Below are positions 36,468-46,617 of a stretch of DNA of 64,000 bases, in pieces. Made by a program: the position numbers and the translations under genes. How positions within the stretch are numbered: position 1 is the stretch's first letter; every line of letters begins with the position of its first letter. Origin of the DNA: JALYUA01 sp038203955 (GTDB lineage: Bacteria; Acidobacteriota; Thermoanaerobaculia; UBA5066; Gp7-AA6). The notes below the pieces were generated by a model. It was given only the letters and a program-made list of their open reading frames with translations. It was not told the origin of the DNA and ran no database searches. The stretch lies in contig JBBRDK010000002.1 in NCBI GenBank assembly GCA_038203955.1, positions 19,770 to 83,769 of the forward strand. Direction: 5' to 3'.

Positions 36468-37988
36468 ATGTTTCCTGGGAAATCCCTGAGAATCGCGGTT
36501 TCGATCGCTGTCGCCCTCGCGTTCGGCGCGCTTCTGGCGCCGGCAGACGCGGCGGCGCAAACGGGCACGGTGCTCGCGACCGGCCTGAAGGCGCCGATGA
36601 AAATCTCGTTTACGCCCGCCGGCAACCTCCTCGTCTCCGAGGCGGGCACCGGGCCGAACACGGGCCGCCTCTCCCTCGTCAAGCGCGACGGAACCCGGAC
36701 TACGATCCTGGACGGCCTGCCGTCCGGCCTTTCCGCCGTGGGAGGCAACGCGCCGTCGGGGCCCGCCGGCATCGAGCAGCTGGGAGACTCCTGGTTCCTG
36801 GCAATCGGCGCCGGCGACGAGAGCCTCCCCGGCGCGACGCCCGGCGTCGAGATCGCCAATCCGAACCCCGCCTCGCCGATCTTGAGCTCGGTCCTCAAGC
36901 TGCGTTTTAGCGCCTCGATCGACTCCACCTTCGGGAACTTCGTCATGACCCCGACGCAGCACGCCGCGTTGAAGGGCGGAAGCGCGCTCGTCATCAACAA
37001 CCCCGCGGGCGAAAACCTCCACGTCTCGCTGCTAGTCGACTTTCCGGACCTGACCGGCCCGCGCTCCTCCAATCCGTTCGGAATCCTGGCGTTCGGAGGC
37101 CGCCTCTACGTCGTCGACGCGAGCCTGAACGCGATCCAGAACGTCGATCCCAACACGGGCGTCTACGTGACCGCCGCCACGTTCGCGCCGCTCTCGAATC
37201 CCTCGCCCCCGCCCCCCGTCGTGGACGCGGTGCCGGACAGCATCCGGACCACGAACGGCCAGTTCCTGGTCTCCTTCCTCACGGGATTCCCCTTCGCGCC
37301 CGGCCGCGCGGAAGTCCGGCTCGTGGATCCGGCGACGGGAGCCAGCACGGCGCTTCTGACCGGTCTGAACTCGGCGATCGACGTCCTGCCCGTGGTGGGC
37401 GGCGCCAACGAGTATCTCGCGCTCGAGTTCAGCGTGAATCAGTCGGCCAATGCGCCCGGACGGCTCCTCCTGTTCAATCCCGCCTCGGCGCCTCCGACCG
37501 TCGTGGCGTCGGATCTCATCACGCCAACGAACATGGCGTTCGATCGCACGAGCCGCGAGCTCTTCGTGACGGAATTCGGGCCGGGGCGCATCCGCAGGCT
37601 CACCCTGGGCGGCGTGATTCCTGCGCTCCCGTGCGGCCTCGGGTCGACCACCCTGTGCCTCGGCGGCGGACGGTTCCAGGTCCAGGCGGCCTGGAGGAGC
37701 GGCCAGGCGTCCGGGGTGGGCATTCCGGTCGCCCTGACGGACACGACCGGGCACTTCTGGTTCTTCAGCGCCGACAACGTGGAAGTGTTCGTGAAGGTCG
37801 TGCGAGGCTGCGCATTCAACTCCAAGTTCTGGGTCTTCGCGGGCGGGATGACGAACGTGGAGGTCACCCTGACGGTCACCGACACGCAAACGGGCGTCGT
37901 CAGGACGTACGTGAATCCGCTCAACACGCCCTTCGCGCCGATCCAGGACACGAACGCGTTCGGCGGGTGCCCGTTTAACTTCCCGTAG
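36468..37988 (+). CDS. ScyD/ScyE-like secreted protein
   Basis: The 506-residue protein has a signal peptide (residues 1-~30, cleavage near DAAAQ). A beta-propeller-like part follows, with repeated blades such as LKAPMKISFTPAGNLLVSEA and PTNMAFDRTSRELFVTEFGP, matching ScyD/ScyE proteins named from cyanobacterial scytonemin clusters. From ~residue 390 a separate domain with TTLCLGGGRFQVQAAWRSG, TGHFWFFSADNVEVFVKVV and NSKFWVFAGGMTNVEVTLTV ends with a Cys near the terminus. That C-terminal module recurs in secreted proteins of related bacteria; its role is unknown. Monocistronic. Confidence 0.8.
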   Translation: MFPGKSLRIAVSIAVALAFGALLAPADAAAQTGTVLATGLKAPMKISFTPAGNLLVSEAGTGPNTGRLSLVKRDGTRTTILDGLPSGLSAVGGNAPSGPAGIEQLGDSWFLAIGAGDESLPGATPGVEIANPNPASPILSSVLKLRFSASIDSTFGNFVMTPTQHAALKGGSALVINNPAGENLHVSLLVDFPDLTGPRSSNPFGILAFGGRLYVVDASLNAIQNVDPNTGVYVTAATFAPLSNPSPPPPVVDAVPDSIRTTNGQFLVSFLTGFPFAPGRAEVRLVDPATGASTALLTGLNSAIDVLPVVGGANEYLALEFSVNQSANAPGRLLLFNPASAPPTVVASDLITPTNMAFDRTSRELFVTEFGPGRIRRLTLGGVIPALPCGLGSTTLCLGGGRFQVQAAWRSGQASGVGIPVALTDTTGHFWFFSADNVEVFVKVVRGCAFNSKFWVFAGGMTNVEVTLTVTDTQTGVVRTYVNPLNTPFAPIQDTNAFGGCPFNFP

Positions 37989-38017
37989 TCCCGCGCCGGA
38001 AGAGGGCCGCGCTGGAC

Positions 38018-38054
38018 GATCGACGGATCGACGGATCGACGGATCGAGGGATCG
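38018..38054. repeat. Period-8 tandem repeat between convergent genes
   Basis: GATCGACG three times, then GATCGAGG and GATCG, filling the gap just before the stop of the SpoIID-like gene. Confidence 0.85.
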
Positions 38055-38055
38055 T

Positions 38056-40338
38056 CTAGCGCGTCGAGGGGGGCGCCGCGGAGAGGGTCGACGCCGGGAC
38101 GATCTGGATGCCGGTGTAGTAGTGCGTCAGGATGCGGTCGTAGCTCGCGCCCGCGAGGGCCATGCCGTACGCCCCGTTCTGACACATTCCCACCCCGTGG
38201 CCCCACCCGCGTCCGAGAAAGAGAAACTCGGTCTCCCCCTGCGGTCCGCGAACCCGCTGGACGGTGAAGAGGGCGTCGGGCATCTCGAGCGCCTGGCGCA
38301 GGTCGAACCGCTTCATCGTGGCCTCCGCGGCGTCGGTCACCACGCGGATCTCGATGACACGCCCGGACGCGCTCCGCCGAACGATCTGGATGTCGCGCAC
38401 TTCGGCTCCGGCGACGCGCGCGGCCATGCGGCGAGCGAGCTCGCGGCCCGACACGCGCCGGACCCACTCCGTCCAGGAAGATTCGCGCTCGAAGGACGGA
38501 CCCGCCGCATCGAGCTCCACCCAGAGCGCCACGACGTCGGAGCCCCGCTTCCACCACCGGAGCCGGTCTCCCGACCTCAGCGTCAGGTTCGCGGCGGCCA
38601 GGAAGCGGTCGCCGACGCGCCGCGCGAGGGGAAGCTCGGGATCGACTGGCAACCCCAGCCGGCCTTCCGCGGTCTTGACCCACACGTTGGCGCCTTCGCG
38701 CCGGAGGAAGCGGCCCGACCCCTCGACCACGCCGGCGGCGCGCACGGCCGCCGACAGGAGGAGGCCCGCATACTCCTCTTCCGTCAGGTTGCGGTCGGGG
38801 GCGGGCAGCGATTCTCCGGCGCCGAATCGAAAGCGCAGGAGAAAGTCGTACGCCTCCCGCCCGGCTCCCCCGAGACGCCCGGAGACCGCCGGCGGCTCGG
38901 CGTAGTACCGCTCGTTCCCCGGCAGGAGGTGGGCCGCGCGGGCCGGCGCGAGCGCGAAGGCGCTCACGATCGAGGGATAGACGGCGGAGGGATGGAGCGT
39001 CGAAGGGGGCGCGCCTTCCACCGGCACTCCCGCCCAGCGCTGCGCCGTCTCGAGCGCGCCGGCTCGCGTCGCCCGCCGGCGGCCCGCGTGCTTCGTCAGG
39101 ACGTAGCCGCGCCACTCTAGCCCGCTGCGGTCGCGGGCGGGCGACCGCCGGTCGAGAGCGGCGCCGGGAAGCTCGGTCGTCGCGAGCTCGCCGCACTCGA
39201 CGGACACCAGGTAGGGCACCGGCGTCTCGCCGAAAACGTTCTCGACATCTTCGGTCCGGCCGCCGCACGTCGAGATGAAGAGCGCGTCGGCGAACCGCCC
39301 TCCCGAGGCGAGGGCAAGGCCGCGCGTCGCGTCGACCGCGGCGTTCGAGAGCGGGTCTTCGGCCGAGAGTCCCGAGTAGACCTGGCACTTCGGGGTGGCG
39401 CACAGGTCGTACCCTTCGCCCTCGAACTGTCCGCGGTGCGCCATCGCATACGTCCGCGCGGCGATCGACTGCGCCTTCAGGGCTTCGAGCTCGTCGAAAC
39501 GCTTCGGCCCCATCTCCGCCGGAACGACCCCGTACAGGTACTCCTCGAGGTCCACGCGGTTGACCACGTTCAAGGTCCCGCGCGCGTTCACGAGAATCCG
39601 GAGACTCCCGCGGTAGGGCTTGCCGTCCCACAGGACGGGCCCGTCGGCGCCGTCGGAGTAGACCGCGACCGGCGAGGGAAGACGCCGCGCGACACCGTCT
39701 TCGGCGGCCACCAGGATCGCCCCCGCCGCGCCGGCGGCGGCAGCCGCGCTGCCCTCCACGGGGAGAGCGTCCTGCCCCGTGGCGCGCAGCGTCGCCGCAA
39801 AGGCCTCGGCCCCCGCGCGATCCGGGAAGCTTCCGAGCAGCGCGCGATAAACGCCGCGATCCGCCGAAAACGCAACCGTGCCGGGCGTCGAGAATTCCCG
39901 CGCGAGCCGGTCGACCAGTTGCCGGGCGGGCTCCTCCTGCGAGAAGGCGCCGGCCTGCACCTGGAAGGAAACGGCCCGGCGGCCCTCGGGCCGGAGGCGC
40001 AGCGGTCCCCGGAGGATCTCGGCGCGCCCGGCGGCGGCCACGAGCCAGCGGCGGCCCGGGGGTCCGTAGACGAGCTCGGGAAGGTCGCTCTTCAACCCCA
40101 CTCCGAACAGCACGCCGGACGGCGCCACGTCTGCCGGTGCGGCGAGCGGCGGCGGCGACTTCGAGCCGCGAGGGGGGGCCGGGGCCGGCGTCGGAGAAAC
40201 GGCCGCCGGGGGCGCGGAGGCGCCGGGCGGCGACACGGGGCGCGGCGCCGGCACGGAGCGCGCGCACGCGGATGCGAGACAGAGGGCCGCGAAGACCGCG
40301 CGAAAAAAGGAGGCGGGCGCCAGAGCCCGCGGGAGCAT
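38056..40338 (-). CDS. SPOR- and SpoIID/LytB-domain protein
   Basis: The 760-residue protein begins with a signal sequence ending near LASACARS (a possible but non-canonical lipobox), then a Pro/Ala-rich linker to ~residue 65. A SPOR-like domain (VSFQVQAGAFSQEEPARQLV) is followed by the SpoIID/LytB core. The core has VNRVDLEEYLYGVVPAEMGP, LKAQSIAARTYAM, CQVYSGL, STCGGRTEDVENVF and the terminal GRGWGHGVGMCQNGAYGMA. SpoIID enzymes are lytic transglycosylases acting on denuded glycan, and SPOR domains bind the same substrate. A role in cell-wall remodelling or division is likely. It is the last gene of the SRPBCC-DnaC-like-SpoIID operon (gaps 9 and 5 bp). Confidence 0.85.
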   Translation of the reverse strand: MLPRALAPASFFRAVFAALCLASACARSVPAPRPVSPPGASAPPAAVSPTPAPAPPRGSKSPPPLAAPADVAPSGVLFGVGLKSDLPELVYGPPGRRWLVAAAGRAEILRGPLRLRPEGRRAVSFQVQAGAFSQEEPARQLVDRLAREFSTPGTVAFSADRGVYRALLGSFPDRAGAEAFAATLRATGQDALPVEGSAAAAAGAAGAILVAAEDGVARRLPSPVAVYSDGADGPVLWDGKPYRGSLRILVNARGTLNVVNRVDLEEYLYGVVPAEMGPKRFDELEALKAQSIAARTYAMAHRGQFEGEGYDLCATPKCQVYSGLSAEDPLSNAAVDATRGLALASGGRFADALFISTCGGRTEDVENVFGETPVPYLVSVECGELATTELPGAALDRRSPARDRSGLEWRGYVLTKHAGRRRATRAGALETAQRWAGVPVEGAPPSTLHPSAVYPSIVSAFALAPARAAHLLPGNERYYAEPPAVSGRLGGAGREAYDFLLRFRFGAGESLPAPDRNLTEEEYAGLLLSAAVRAAGVVEGSGRFLRREGANVWVKTAEGRLGLPVDPELPLARRVGDRFLAAANLTLRSGDRLRWWKRGSDVVALWVELDAAGPSFERESSWTEWVRRVSGRELARRMAARVAGAEVRDIQIVRRSASGRVIEIRVVTDAAEATMKRFDLRQALEMPDALFTVQRVRGPQGETEFLFLGRGWGHGVGMCQNGAYGMALAGASYDRILTHYYTGIQIVPASTLSAAPPSTR

Positions 40339-40343
40339 CGGTC

Positions 40344-41087
40344 TCAAAAGCGCGATCGGATCTGACCCTGCACGACGGTCCGCCGGAAGTCCTCTCCCCG
40401 CATGGTGACCATCAGGCACATCTCGAAAAGGCGGCTGCGGATCCGGCTTCCGATCCGGTCTTCCAGCCGGTCCCGCTCCCCCGACTTCACGTCCGGCTCG
40501 TCCTCGAAGTTCGACGTCGCGATGGTGATCTTCTTGCGGTTGTACCGGGTGTTCAGGAGGTTGTAGAGCACGTCGAGAACCCAGGGATGCGGCTTGGACG
40601 TGCCGAGCTCGTCCAGAACGAGCAGCTCCGCCTCCGCCATCGGCGAGAGGATCGATTCCTTCGAAAGGTCCGCGTCGGGGCGAAAGCTCGTCTGAATCTT
40701 CATCAGGAGGTCGGAAAAGTCGACGTACAGCCCGGTGACGCCCTTTTTCGACACGAGATCCGAGAGGACGGCACAGGCGAGATGGGTCTTGCCGAGGCCG
40801 GAGGGGCCGAGCAGCAGAAGGCCCGCGTCGACGCCCGGCCACGTGTCGACGAACTCCCGCGCGATCGACTTGGCCTTCTTGAGTGAGGCGTTCGTGTCCG
40901 AGAAGTTGGCGAAGTTGCAGACGCGATACCGCTCCGGAATTCCCGCGGCAGCGACGCGGTCGGATCGCAGCATGCCGTCGCGGCACGCGCAGGAGCGCGC
41001 GAGCTTCCTTCCGTCGACGTTTTCCAGGATCCAGCCGGTGCCTCCGCAGTCGCCGCAGGGAACCGGATCGGATGCCACGAACCCCAT
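40344..41087 (-). CDS. DnaC/IstB-like AAA+ ATPase with N-terminal zinc site
   Basis: The 247-residue protein has four cysteines (Cys11, Cys14, Cys33, Cys35) forming a probable zinc ribbon. An AAA+ module follows with Walker A GPSGLGKT (residues 94-101), Walker B LLVLDELG and a sensor-1 segment ITIATSNFEDEP. The family includes helicase loaders (DnaC/DnaI) and the transposition ATPase IstB. No transposase is near, so a chromosomal helicase-loader role is more likely. It sits between an SRPBCC gene and the SpoIID-like gene in one operon. Confidence 0.85.
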   Translation of the reverse strand: MGFVASDPVPCGDCGGTGWILENVDGRKLARSCACRDGMLRSDRVAAAGIPERYRVCNFANFSDTNASLKKAKSIAREFVDTWPGVDAGLLLLGPSGLGKTHLACAVLSDLVSKKGVTGLYVDFSDLLMKIQTSFRPDADLSKESILSPMAEAELLVLDELGTSKPHPWVLDVLYNLLNTRYNRKKITIATSNFEDEPDVKSGERDRLEDRIGSRIRSRLFEMCLMVTMRGEDFRRTVVQGQIRSRF

Positions 41088-41096
41088 AATAGCCGC

Positions 41097-41576
41097 TCAA
41101 TTCTCCGGCAGGCCGCTCTCGATGTAGAACCGGCGCTCGCGGGGGCTCTCGAGATATTTCTTCAGATCCTGCAGGCTGGAGTCCCAGCCGGACCCGACTT
41201 CTCCCCGGTATCGGTCGTACTCCGGGCCCGCGTCCGGGACGTCGAACTCGACCGTGACCAGGCAGCCCGATTCGCGGTCTGAAAACGTCAGAACCATCCC
41301 GAGCCCCTCGAGCGCCTCTCCGGCGCCAGGCTCGTAGGAAATGTCCCGCACGACGAGCCGGCGTCCGATCTCGAACTCCACGATCTTGCCGAGCACCGTG
41401 GCTTCGGTGCGGCCGCGCTGGTCGGTGAAGCCGATCGCCCAGTTCCCTCCGGGGCGCAGACCCACGAGAGCGCCCTCACACCACCACGAGAGAAGCTCGG
41501 ACACGCGCGTGAAGGCGTCGAACGCCTCGGAGGCGCTCGCGCCGACAGCCACGGAACGGATCACCGAATCGCTCAC
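41097..41576 (-). CDS. SRPBCC/AHSA1-type protein
   Basis: The 159-residue protein shows the START-like helix-grip fold: SVAVGASASEAFDAFTRVSE at the start, WWCEGALVGLRPGG, TEATVLGKIVEFEIG, then strands and the long C-terminal helix GWDSSLQDLKKYLES. The family binds hydrophobic ligands or acts as Hsp90 co-chaperone; this one has no further signature. It starts at GTG 41576, which follows a TAATAT box by exactly 6 nt. First gene of the operon with the DnaC-like and SpoIID-like genes. Confidence 0.82.
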   Translation of the reverse strand: MSDSVIRSVAVGASASEAFDAFTRVSELLSWWCEGALVGLRPGGNWAIGFTDQRGRTEATVLGKIVEFEIGRRLVVRDISYEPGAGEALEGLGMVLTFSDRESGCLVTVEFDVPDAGPEYDRYRGEVGSGWDSSLQDLKKYLESPRERRFYIESGLPEN

Positions 41577-41582
41577 ACGAAC

Positions 41583-41588
41583 ATATTA
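41583..41588 (-). promoter_or_regulatory. TANNNT box 6 nt before the SRPBCC start
   Basis: TAATAT, then GTTCGT, then the GTG at 41576 on the minus strand. Confidence 0.45.
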
Positions 41589-41597
41589 GCCAAAGAC

Positions 41598-41646
41598 GTC
41601 GAGAGTTCAGAGTTCGGAGTCGAGAGTCGAGAGTTGAGAGTCGAAG
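41598..41646. repeat. Heptamer array between divergent genes
   Basis: Seven units in perfect register: GTCGAGA, GTTCAGA, GTTCGGA, GTCGAGA, GTCGAGA, GTTGAGA, GTCGAAG. Confidence 0.9.
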
Positions 41647-41705
41647 TCGGCCCGGGCGTCTCCGCCGACGCGCTCGGGCAGAACGGCAATTCTGCGCGGG
41701 AGACA

Positions 41706-41711
41706 TATATT
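41706..41711 (+). promoter_or_regulatory. TATATT box upstream of argS
   Basis: TATATT ends 8 nt before the ATG at 41720. No ribosome site is evident. Confidence 0.4.
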
Positions 41712-41719
41712 CTGCCGCC

Positions 41720-43747
<2,028 letters not shown>

Positions 43748-43753
43748 GATGGG

Positions 43754-43842
43754 TTATCAGATATCAGATATCAGATATCAGTTATCAGTTATCAGTCGGA
43801 CGGACCGTAAACTCAAGACTGAAAACTGAGAACTGAAGACTC
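43754..43842. repeat. Heptamer array, two opposite halves
   Basis: TTATCAG/ATATCAG units (43754-43795) and, after an 18-bp break, AAGACTG, AAAACTG, AGAACTG, AAGACTC (to 43842). The halves carry TCAG and ACTGA respectively, so are inverted. The array ends 3 bp before the cupin ATG. Confidence 0.85.
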
Positions 43843-43845
43843 CTC

Positions 43846-44205
43846 ATGAACAAAATCAATCTCGCCCAGAAGCTCGCCCTCTTCCACGAGCCCTTCACGC
43901 CGAAGATCGTCGGGGACTTGAACGACAACCACGTCAAGCTGGTCAAGGTCCTCGGTGAATTCGTCTGGCATTCCCACGAGGCCGAGGACGAGATGTTCCT
44001 CGTGGTCAAGGGCCGCTTGACGATCAGCTTCCGGGACGGCGACGTGGAGCTCTCCGAGAACGAAATGCTCATCGTCCCGAAGGGCGTCGAGCACAGGCCC
44101 CTGGCGAGAGAGGAGGCGCACGTCCTGCTGATCGAGCCGAAGACGACCGTCAACACGGGGAATTCTCCCGGGGAGCGGACCGTGCCGGCGCCGGAGCGCA
44201 TCTAG
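43846..44205 (+). CDS. Small cupin-domain protein
   Basis: The 119-residue single-domain cupin has motif 1 as GEFVWHSHEAEDEMFLVVKG (metal ligands His, His, Glu) and motif 2 as MLIVPKGVEHRPLA with the third His. The enzymatic role of this subfamily is not established; mannose-6-phosphate isomerase-like cupins are similar. There is no Shine-Dalgarno sequence; a heptamer array runs almost to the ATG, and another starts after the stop. Probably expressed with argS upstream or the downstream ferredoxin-lactamase gene. Confidence 0.82.
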   Translation: MNKINLAQKLALFHEPFTPKIVGDLNDNHVKLVKVLGEFVWHSHEAEDEMFLVVKGRLTISFRDGDVELSENEMLIVPKGVEHRPLAREEAHVLLIEPKTTVNTGNSPGERTVPAPERI

Positions 44206-44218
44206 AACGATTCGAACG

Positions 44219-44263
44219 GATAACTGATAGCTGATAGCTGATAGCTGATAGCTGAAAACTGAT
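44219..44263. repeat. Heptamer array just before a start codon
   Basis: GATAACT, four GATAGCT units and GAAAACT, then GATC; ends one base before the ATG at 44265. Confidence 0.9.
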
Positions 44264-44264
44264 C

Positions 44265-45125
44265 ATGGCTTCCCTCCGGGATCGCTGGGCGGACAACGCG
44301 GACGGGAAGTTCTACGTCGACCGGACGTGCATCGACTGCGACGCCTGCCGGCGGATCGCGCCCACGGTGTTCGCCGAGGCTTCGGACCACTCGTTCGTCG
44401 CGCGCCAGCCCTCGGATGAGGCGGAGAAACGCCGCGCCCTGATGGCCTTAGTCGCCTGCCCGACGGGCTCGATCGGGACATCCCCCCGGGAGAACGCGCG
44501 GCCCGGCGTGGAAGCATTTCCCGAAACCGTCGAAGAAAACGTCTCGTTCTGCGGGTTTACGTCGAAGGACTCCTTCGGCGCGTGGAGCTATCTCATCGAG
44601 CGGCCGGGCGGCAACGTGCTGGTCGATTCGCCGCGAGCCGTCGCGCACCTGCTTCGGGAATTCGAGGCGCGGGGCGGGATCGCCACTCTCTTCCTGACCC
44701 ACCGGGACGACGTCGCCGATCACGCCGCCTTCCGGCGCCGCTTTTCCTGCGAGCGCGTCCTGCACGAGGCCGATCGATCCCGGGAGACTTCGGATCTGGA
44801 ACGGTACCTTTCGGGCGAGGACCGGGTGCCGCTCGCGGACGACCTTCTCGCCATCCCGACGCCCGGCCACACACGGGGTCATACGGTGCTGCTCTACCGG
44901 GAGAAGTACCTCTTCACGGGCGATCACCTCGCCTGGTCCAGGCGCCGCAACGGGCTGATCGCCTTCCGGGACGCGTGCTGGTACTCGTGGAAGGAGCAGA
45001 CGCGGTCCATGGAGCGCCTTCTCGACTACTCGTTCGAGTGGGTGCTGCCCGGACACGGCCAGTGGCATCGCGCGGAATCGGCGGAGCGATGCGCAAGGAG
45101 CTCGAGCGGTGCGTCGCGTGGATGA
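44265..45125 (+). CDS. Ferredoxin-metallo-beta-lactamase fusion, 3' end probably frameshifted
   Basis: The 286-residue protein has a single [4Fe-4S] ferredoxin-like domain (Cys22, Cys25, Cys28 in TCIDCDACRR and Cys65 in ACPTGSI) fused to an MBL-fold hydrolase. MBL motifs are LFLTHRDDVADH, TPGHTRGHTV, FTGDHLAW and VLPGHGQWHR. Such fusions are probable redox or hydrolytic enzymes of unknown substrate. The last ~15 residues in this frame look random. The other frame (to 45136) reads GAMRKELERCVAWMKGV, a typical C-terminal helix for this family, so a one-base deletion near 45083 is likely. The start lies one base after a heptamer array. Confidence 0.8.
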   Translation: MASLRDRWADNADGKFYVDRTCIDCDACRRIAPTVFAEASDHSFVARQPSDEAEKRRALMALVACPTGSIGTSPRENARPGVEAFPETVEENVSFCGFTSKDSFGAWSYLIERPGGNVLVDSPRAVAHLLREFEARGGIATLFLTHRDDVADHAAFRRRFSCERVLHEADRSRETSDLERYLSGEDRVPLADDLLAIPTPGHTRGHTVLLYREKYLFTGDHLAWSRRRNGLIAFRDACWYSWKEQTRSMERLLDYSFEWVLPGHGQWHRAESAERCARSSSGASRG

Positions 45126-45136
45126 AGGGAGTTTGA

Positions 45137-45171
45137 AGCTCTCAGCTGTCAGCTGTCAGCTGTCAGCTCTC
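45137..45171. repeat. Heptamer array between convergent genes
   Basis: AGCTCTC, three AGCTGTC, AGCTCTC in perfect register. The GHMP kinase stop (45163-45165, minus strand) lies inside. Confidence 0.92.
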
Positions 45172-46164
45172 CAATTCCACCTCCAGGCCGCGGGAGACGA
45201 CGGCGGCCGCGACCACGCGGCCGACACCTAGATCCGAGAGCTCCAAGCGGACTCCCGGCGTCGCCTCCGCGGGCGAGAGGATCACGACGAACCCGCCTCC
45301 CCCGGCGCCGCACGCCTTCCCGCCCCACGCCCCCACCGCGATCGCGGCGGCGATGGCGCGCTCGATCACAGGCGTCGAAACGACCGGAGCGAGCCGCCGG
45401 CGGGCCTCCCATTCACTCGCGAGAGCCGTTCCCATGGCCTCGAAATCCCGGCGCGCCGCCGCGCGCGCCATCTCGGCCGCCGCGCGCCGCACGCCCTCGA
45501 TCTCCCGGGTCACGGCGGCGTCTCCCTCGAGCCGCGCGCGCAACACCTCCCAGTTGTTCATCCCGGAAGAGTGCGCCGCCCCGGTGTCGTACAGCGTCAG
45601 GTGCCGCTCCCAGGCCTCGGGCTCCACGTCTTCCCTGGCCGCGCGGGTCGCGCCGGGCAGGAACTCGATCGTATGGAGGCCGCCGGCGAGCGCCGGATAG
45701 TAGTCCTGAACACCGGCGGGCTTCCCGAGCACCCGCGTCTCGACGTCGCGCACGAAGTCGACGCGGTCGACGCCCGCCATGTCCCTCGGCGCGAACCGTT
45801 CGAGGGCTCCCATCAACGCGACGGTCAGCGCCGACGATCCTCCCAGTCCCGAACCGATCGGAACGGACGTTTGAAGCTCGATCTCGAGAGACTCCCGGAT
45901 CAGCAGAGCATCGAGAATAGATCCCACGAGAGCCGCGCGCGGGTCGGCCAGCAGACCATCGGATTCGGCCGAGCGGCAATCAAACGAGCCGTCCGACGCG
46001 AAAACCCGGAAGACCCCCTCGGAGGGCCGGACCCGGCAGGAGGCAAAGAGATCGATGGCGACGTTGATCGTGAAGGTACCGGGATGCAGAACATGAAGCG
46101 GCCAGAGGTCGAGCGTCCCGCCAGCCAGATCGACGCGCGCGGGTGCCGAAGACAGAATCTTCAT
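45163..46164 (-). CDS. GHMP family sugar kinase
   Basis: The 333-residue kinase starts with SSAPARVDLAGGTLDLWPLH, has the ATP-binding PIGSGLGGSSA motif (residues ~101-111) and the C-terminal GAWGGKACGAGGGGFVVIL motif 3. The overall pattern resembles D-glycero-D-manno-heptose 7-phosphate kinase (HddA) and L-fucose/galactose kinases. Substrate cannot be decided from sequence; heptose or a cell-envelope sugar is plausible. Its stop codon and final residue come from a heptamer array. A TAGTTT box lies 9 nt before the ATG. Confidence 0.85.
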   Translation of the reverse strand: MKILSSAPARVDLAGGTLDLWPLHVLHPGTFTINVAIDLFASCRVRPSEGVFRVFASDGSFDCRSAESDGLLADPRAALVGSILDALLIRESLEIELQTSVPIGSGLGGSSALTVALMGALERFAPRDMAGVDRVDFVRDVETRVLGKPAGVQDYYPALAGGLHTIEFLPGATRAAREDVEPEAWERHLTLYDTGAAHSSGMNNWEVLRARLEGDAAVTREIEGVRRAAAEMARAAARRDFEAMGTALASEWEARRRLAPVVSTPVIERAIAAAIAVGAWGGKACGAGGGGFVVILSPAEATPGVRLELSDLGVGRVVAAAVVSRGLEVELES

Positions 46165-46383
46165 GGACGCGAGAAACTATCAGCTCGGGGGATGTTCAGC
46201 GCTCAGACTTTGCGACAGCGGGAAGAGCGTGCATCACGCCGTGAGCATCTCTCTCTTCTTCGAGACTTGTCAGGCTGGACGTTCCGCCCCTCACCCCAAC
46301 CCTCTCCCCCGGCGCGCGGGGACGCCGTAAGCAAGTCCTGACACTCGGCATCGCCTTCCACTTGAGTGCCGCCCCTCACCCCG

Positions 46384-46410
46384 CCCTCTCCCCGGCGCGC
46401 GGGGAGAGGG
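46384..46410. repeat. Inverted repeat inside a CCTCACCCC element
   Basis: CCCTCTCCCC (46384-46393), 7-nt loop, GGGGAGAGGG (46401-46410): perfect 10-bp stem. A related but imperfect copy begins near 46305. Confidence 0.8.
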
Positions 46411-46460
46411 AGCGGGGGAGCTCAGCGTGGCTTCTTCGCCCGCACTGGCTAATACGCTCG

Positions 46461-46507
46461 CCCCGAGAGGAGTCTCCTGACCGAAGGGAAGGAGGAGCCT
46501 CTCGGGG
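46461..46507. repeat. Hairpin with 10-bp perfect stem
   Basis: CCCCGAGAGG (46461-46470) pairs with CCTCTCGGGG (46498-46507). The enclosed 27 nt start with AGTCTCCT and can extend the stem partly. Confidence 0.75.
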
Positions 46508-46569
46508 TGGGAGCCGCCGCGAACGGAGGGGCAGGCGAGCGGTCGAGCCGTCAGGCGAGCCGCTTGCCG

Positions 46570-46593
46570 CTGCGGTCGCCGCGGCGACCGCAG
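46570..46593. repeat. Perfect 24-bp palindrome
   Basis: CTGCGGTCGCCG at 46570-46581 is followed directly by its reverse complement. It lies 25 bp past the stop of the anti-sigma gene and could act as a terminator stem, though no T tract follows. Confidence 0.75.
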
Positions 46594-46617
46594 CCCCGCA
46601 GTGAGCGAAGGCGACGG

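Larger units (their letters stand above)
46165..46617. other. 453-bp gene-free region with palindromes and repeated CCTCACCCC elements
   Basis: No frame here looks coding. The segment holds a degenerate heptamer stretch (about 46177-46213), two copies of a CCTCACCCC...CCCTCTCCCC...GGCGCGCGGGG element (from 46293 and 46374), a hairpin at 46461-46507 and a perfect 24-bp palindrome at 46570-46593. It separates the GHMP kinase start from the anti-sigma gene end. Confidence 0.6.

Noticed and set aside
40344..41087. IstB of an IS21-type insertion sequence
   Set aside because: No IstA transposase or terminal inverted repeats are nearby, and the gene sits inside a tight operon with SRPBCC and SpoIID-like genes.
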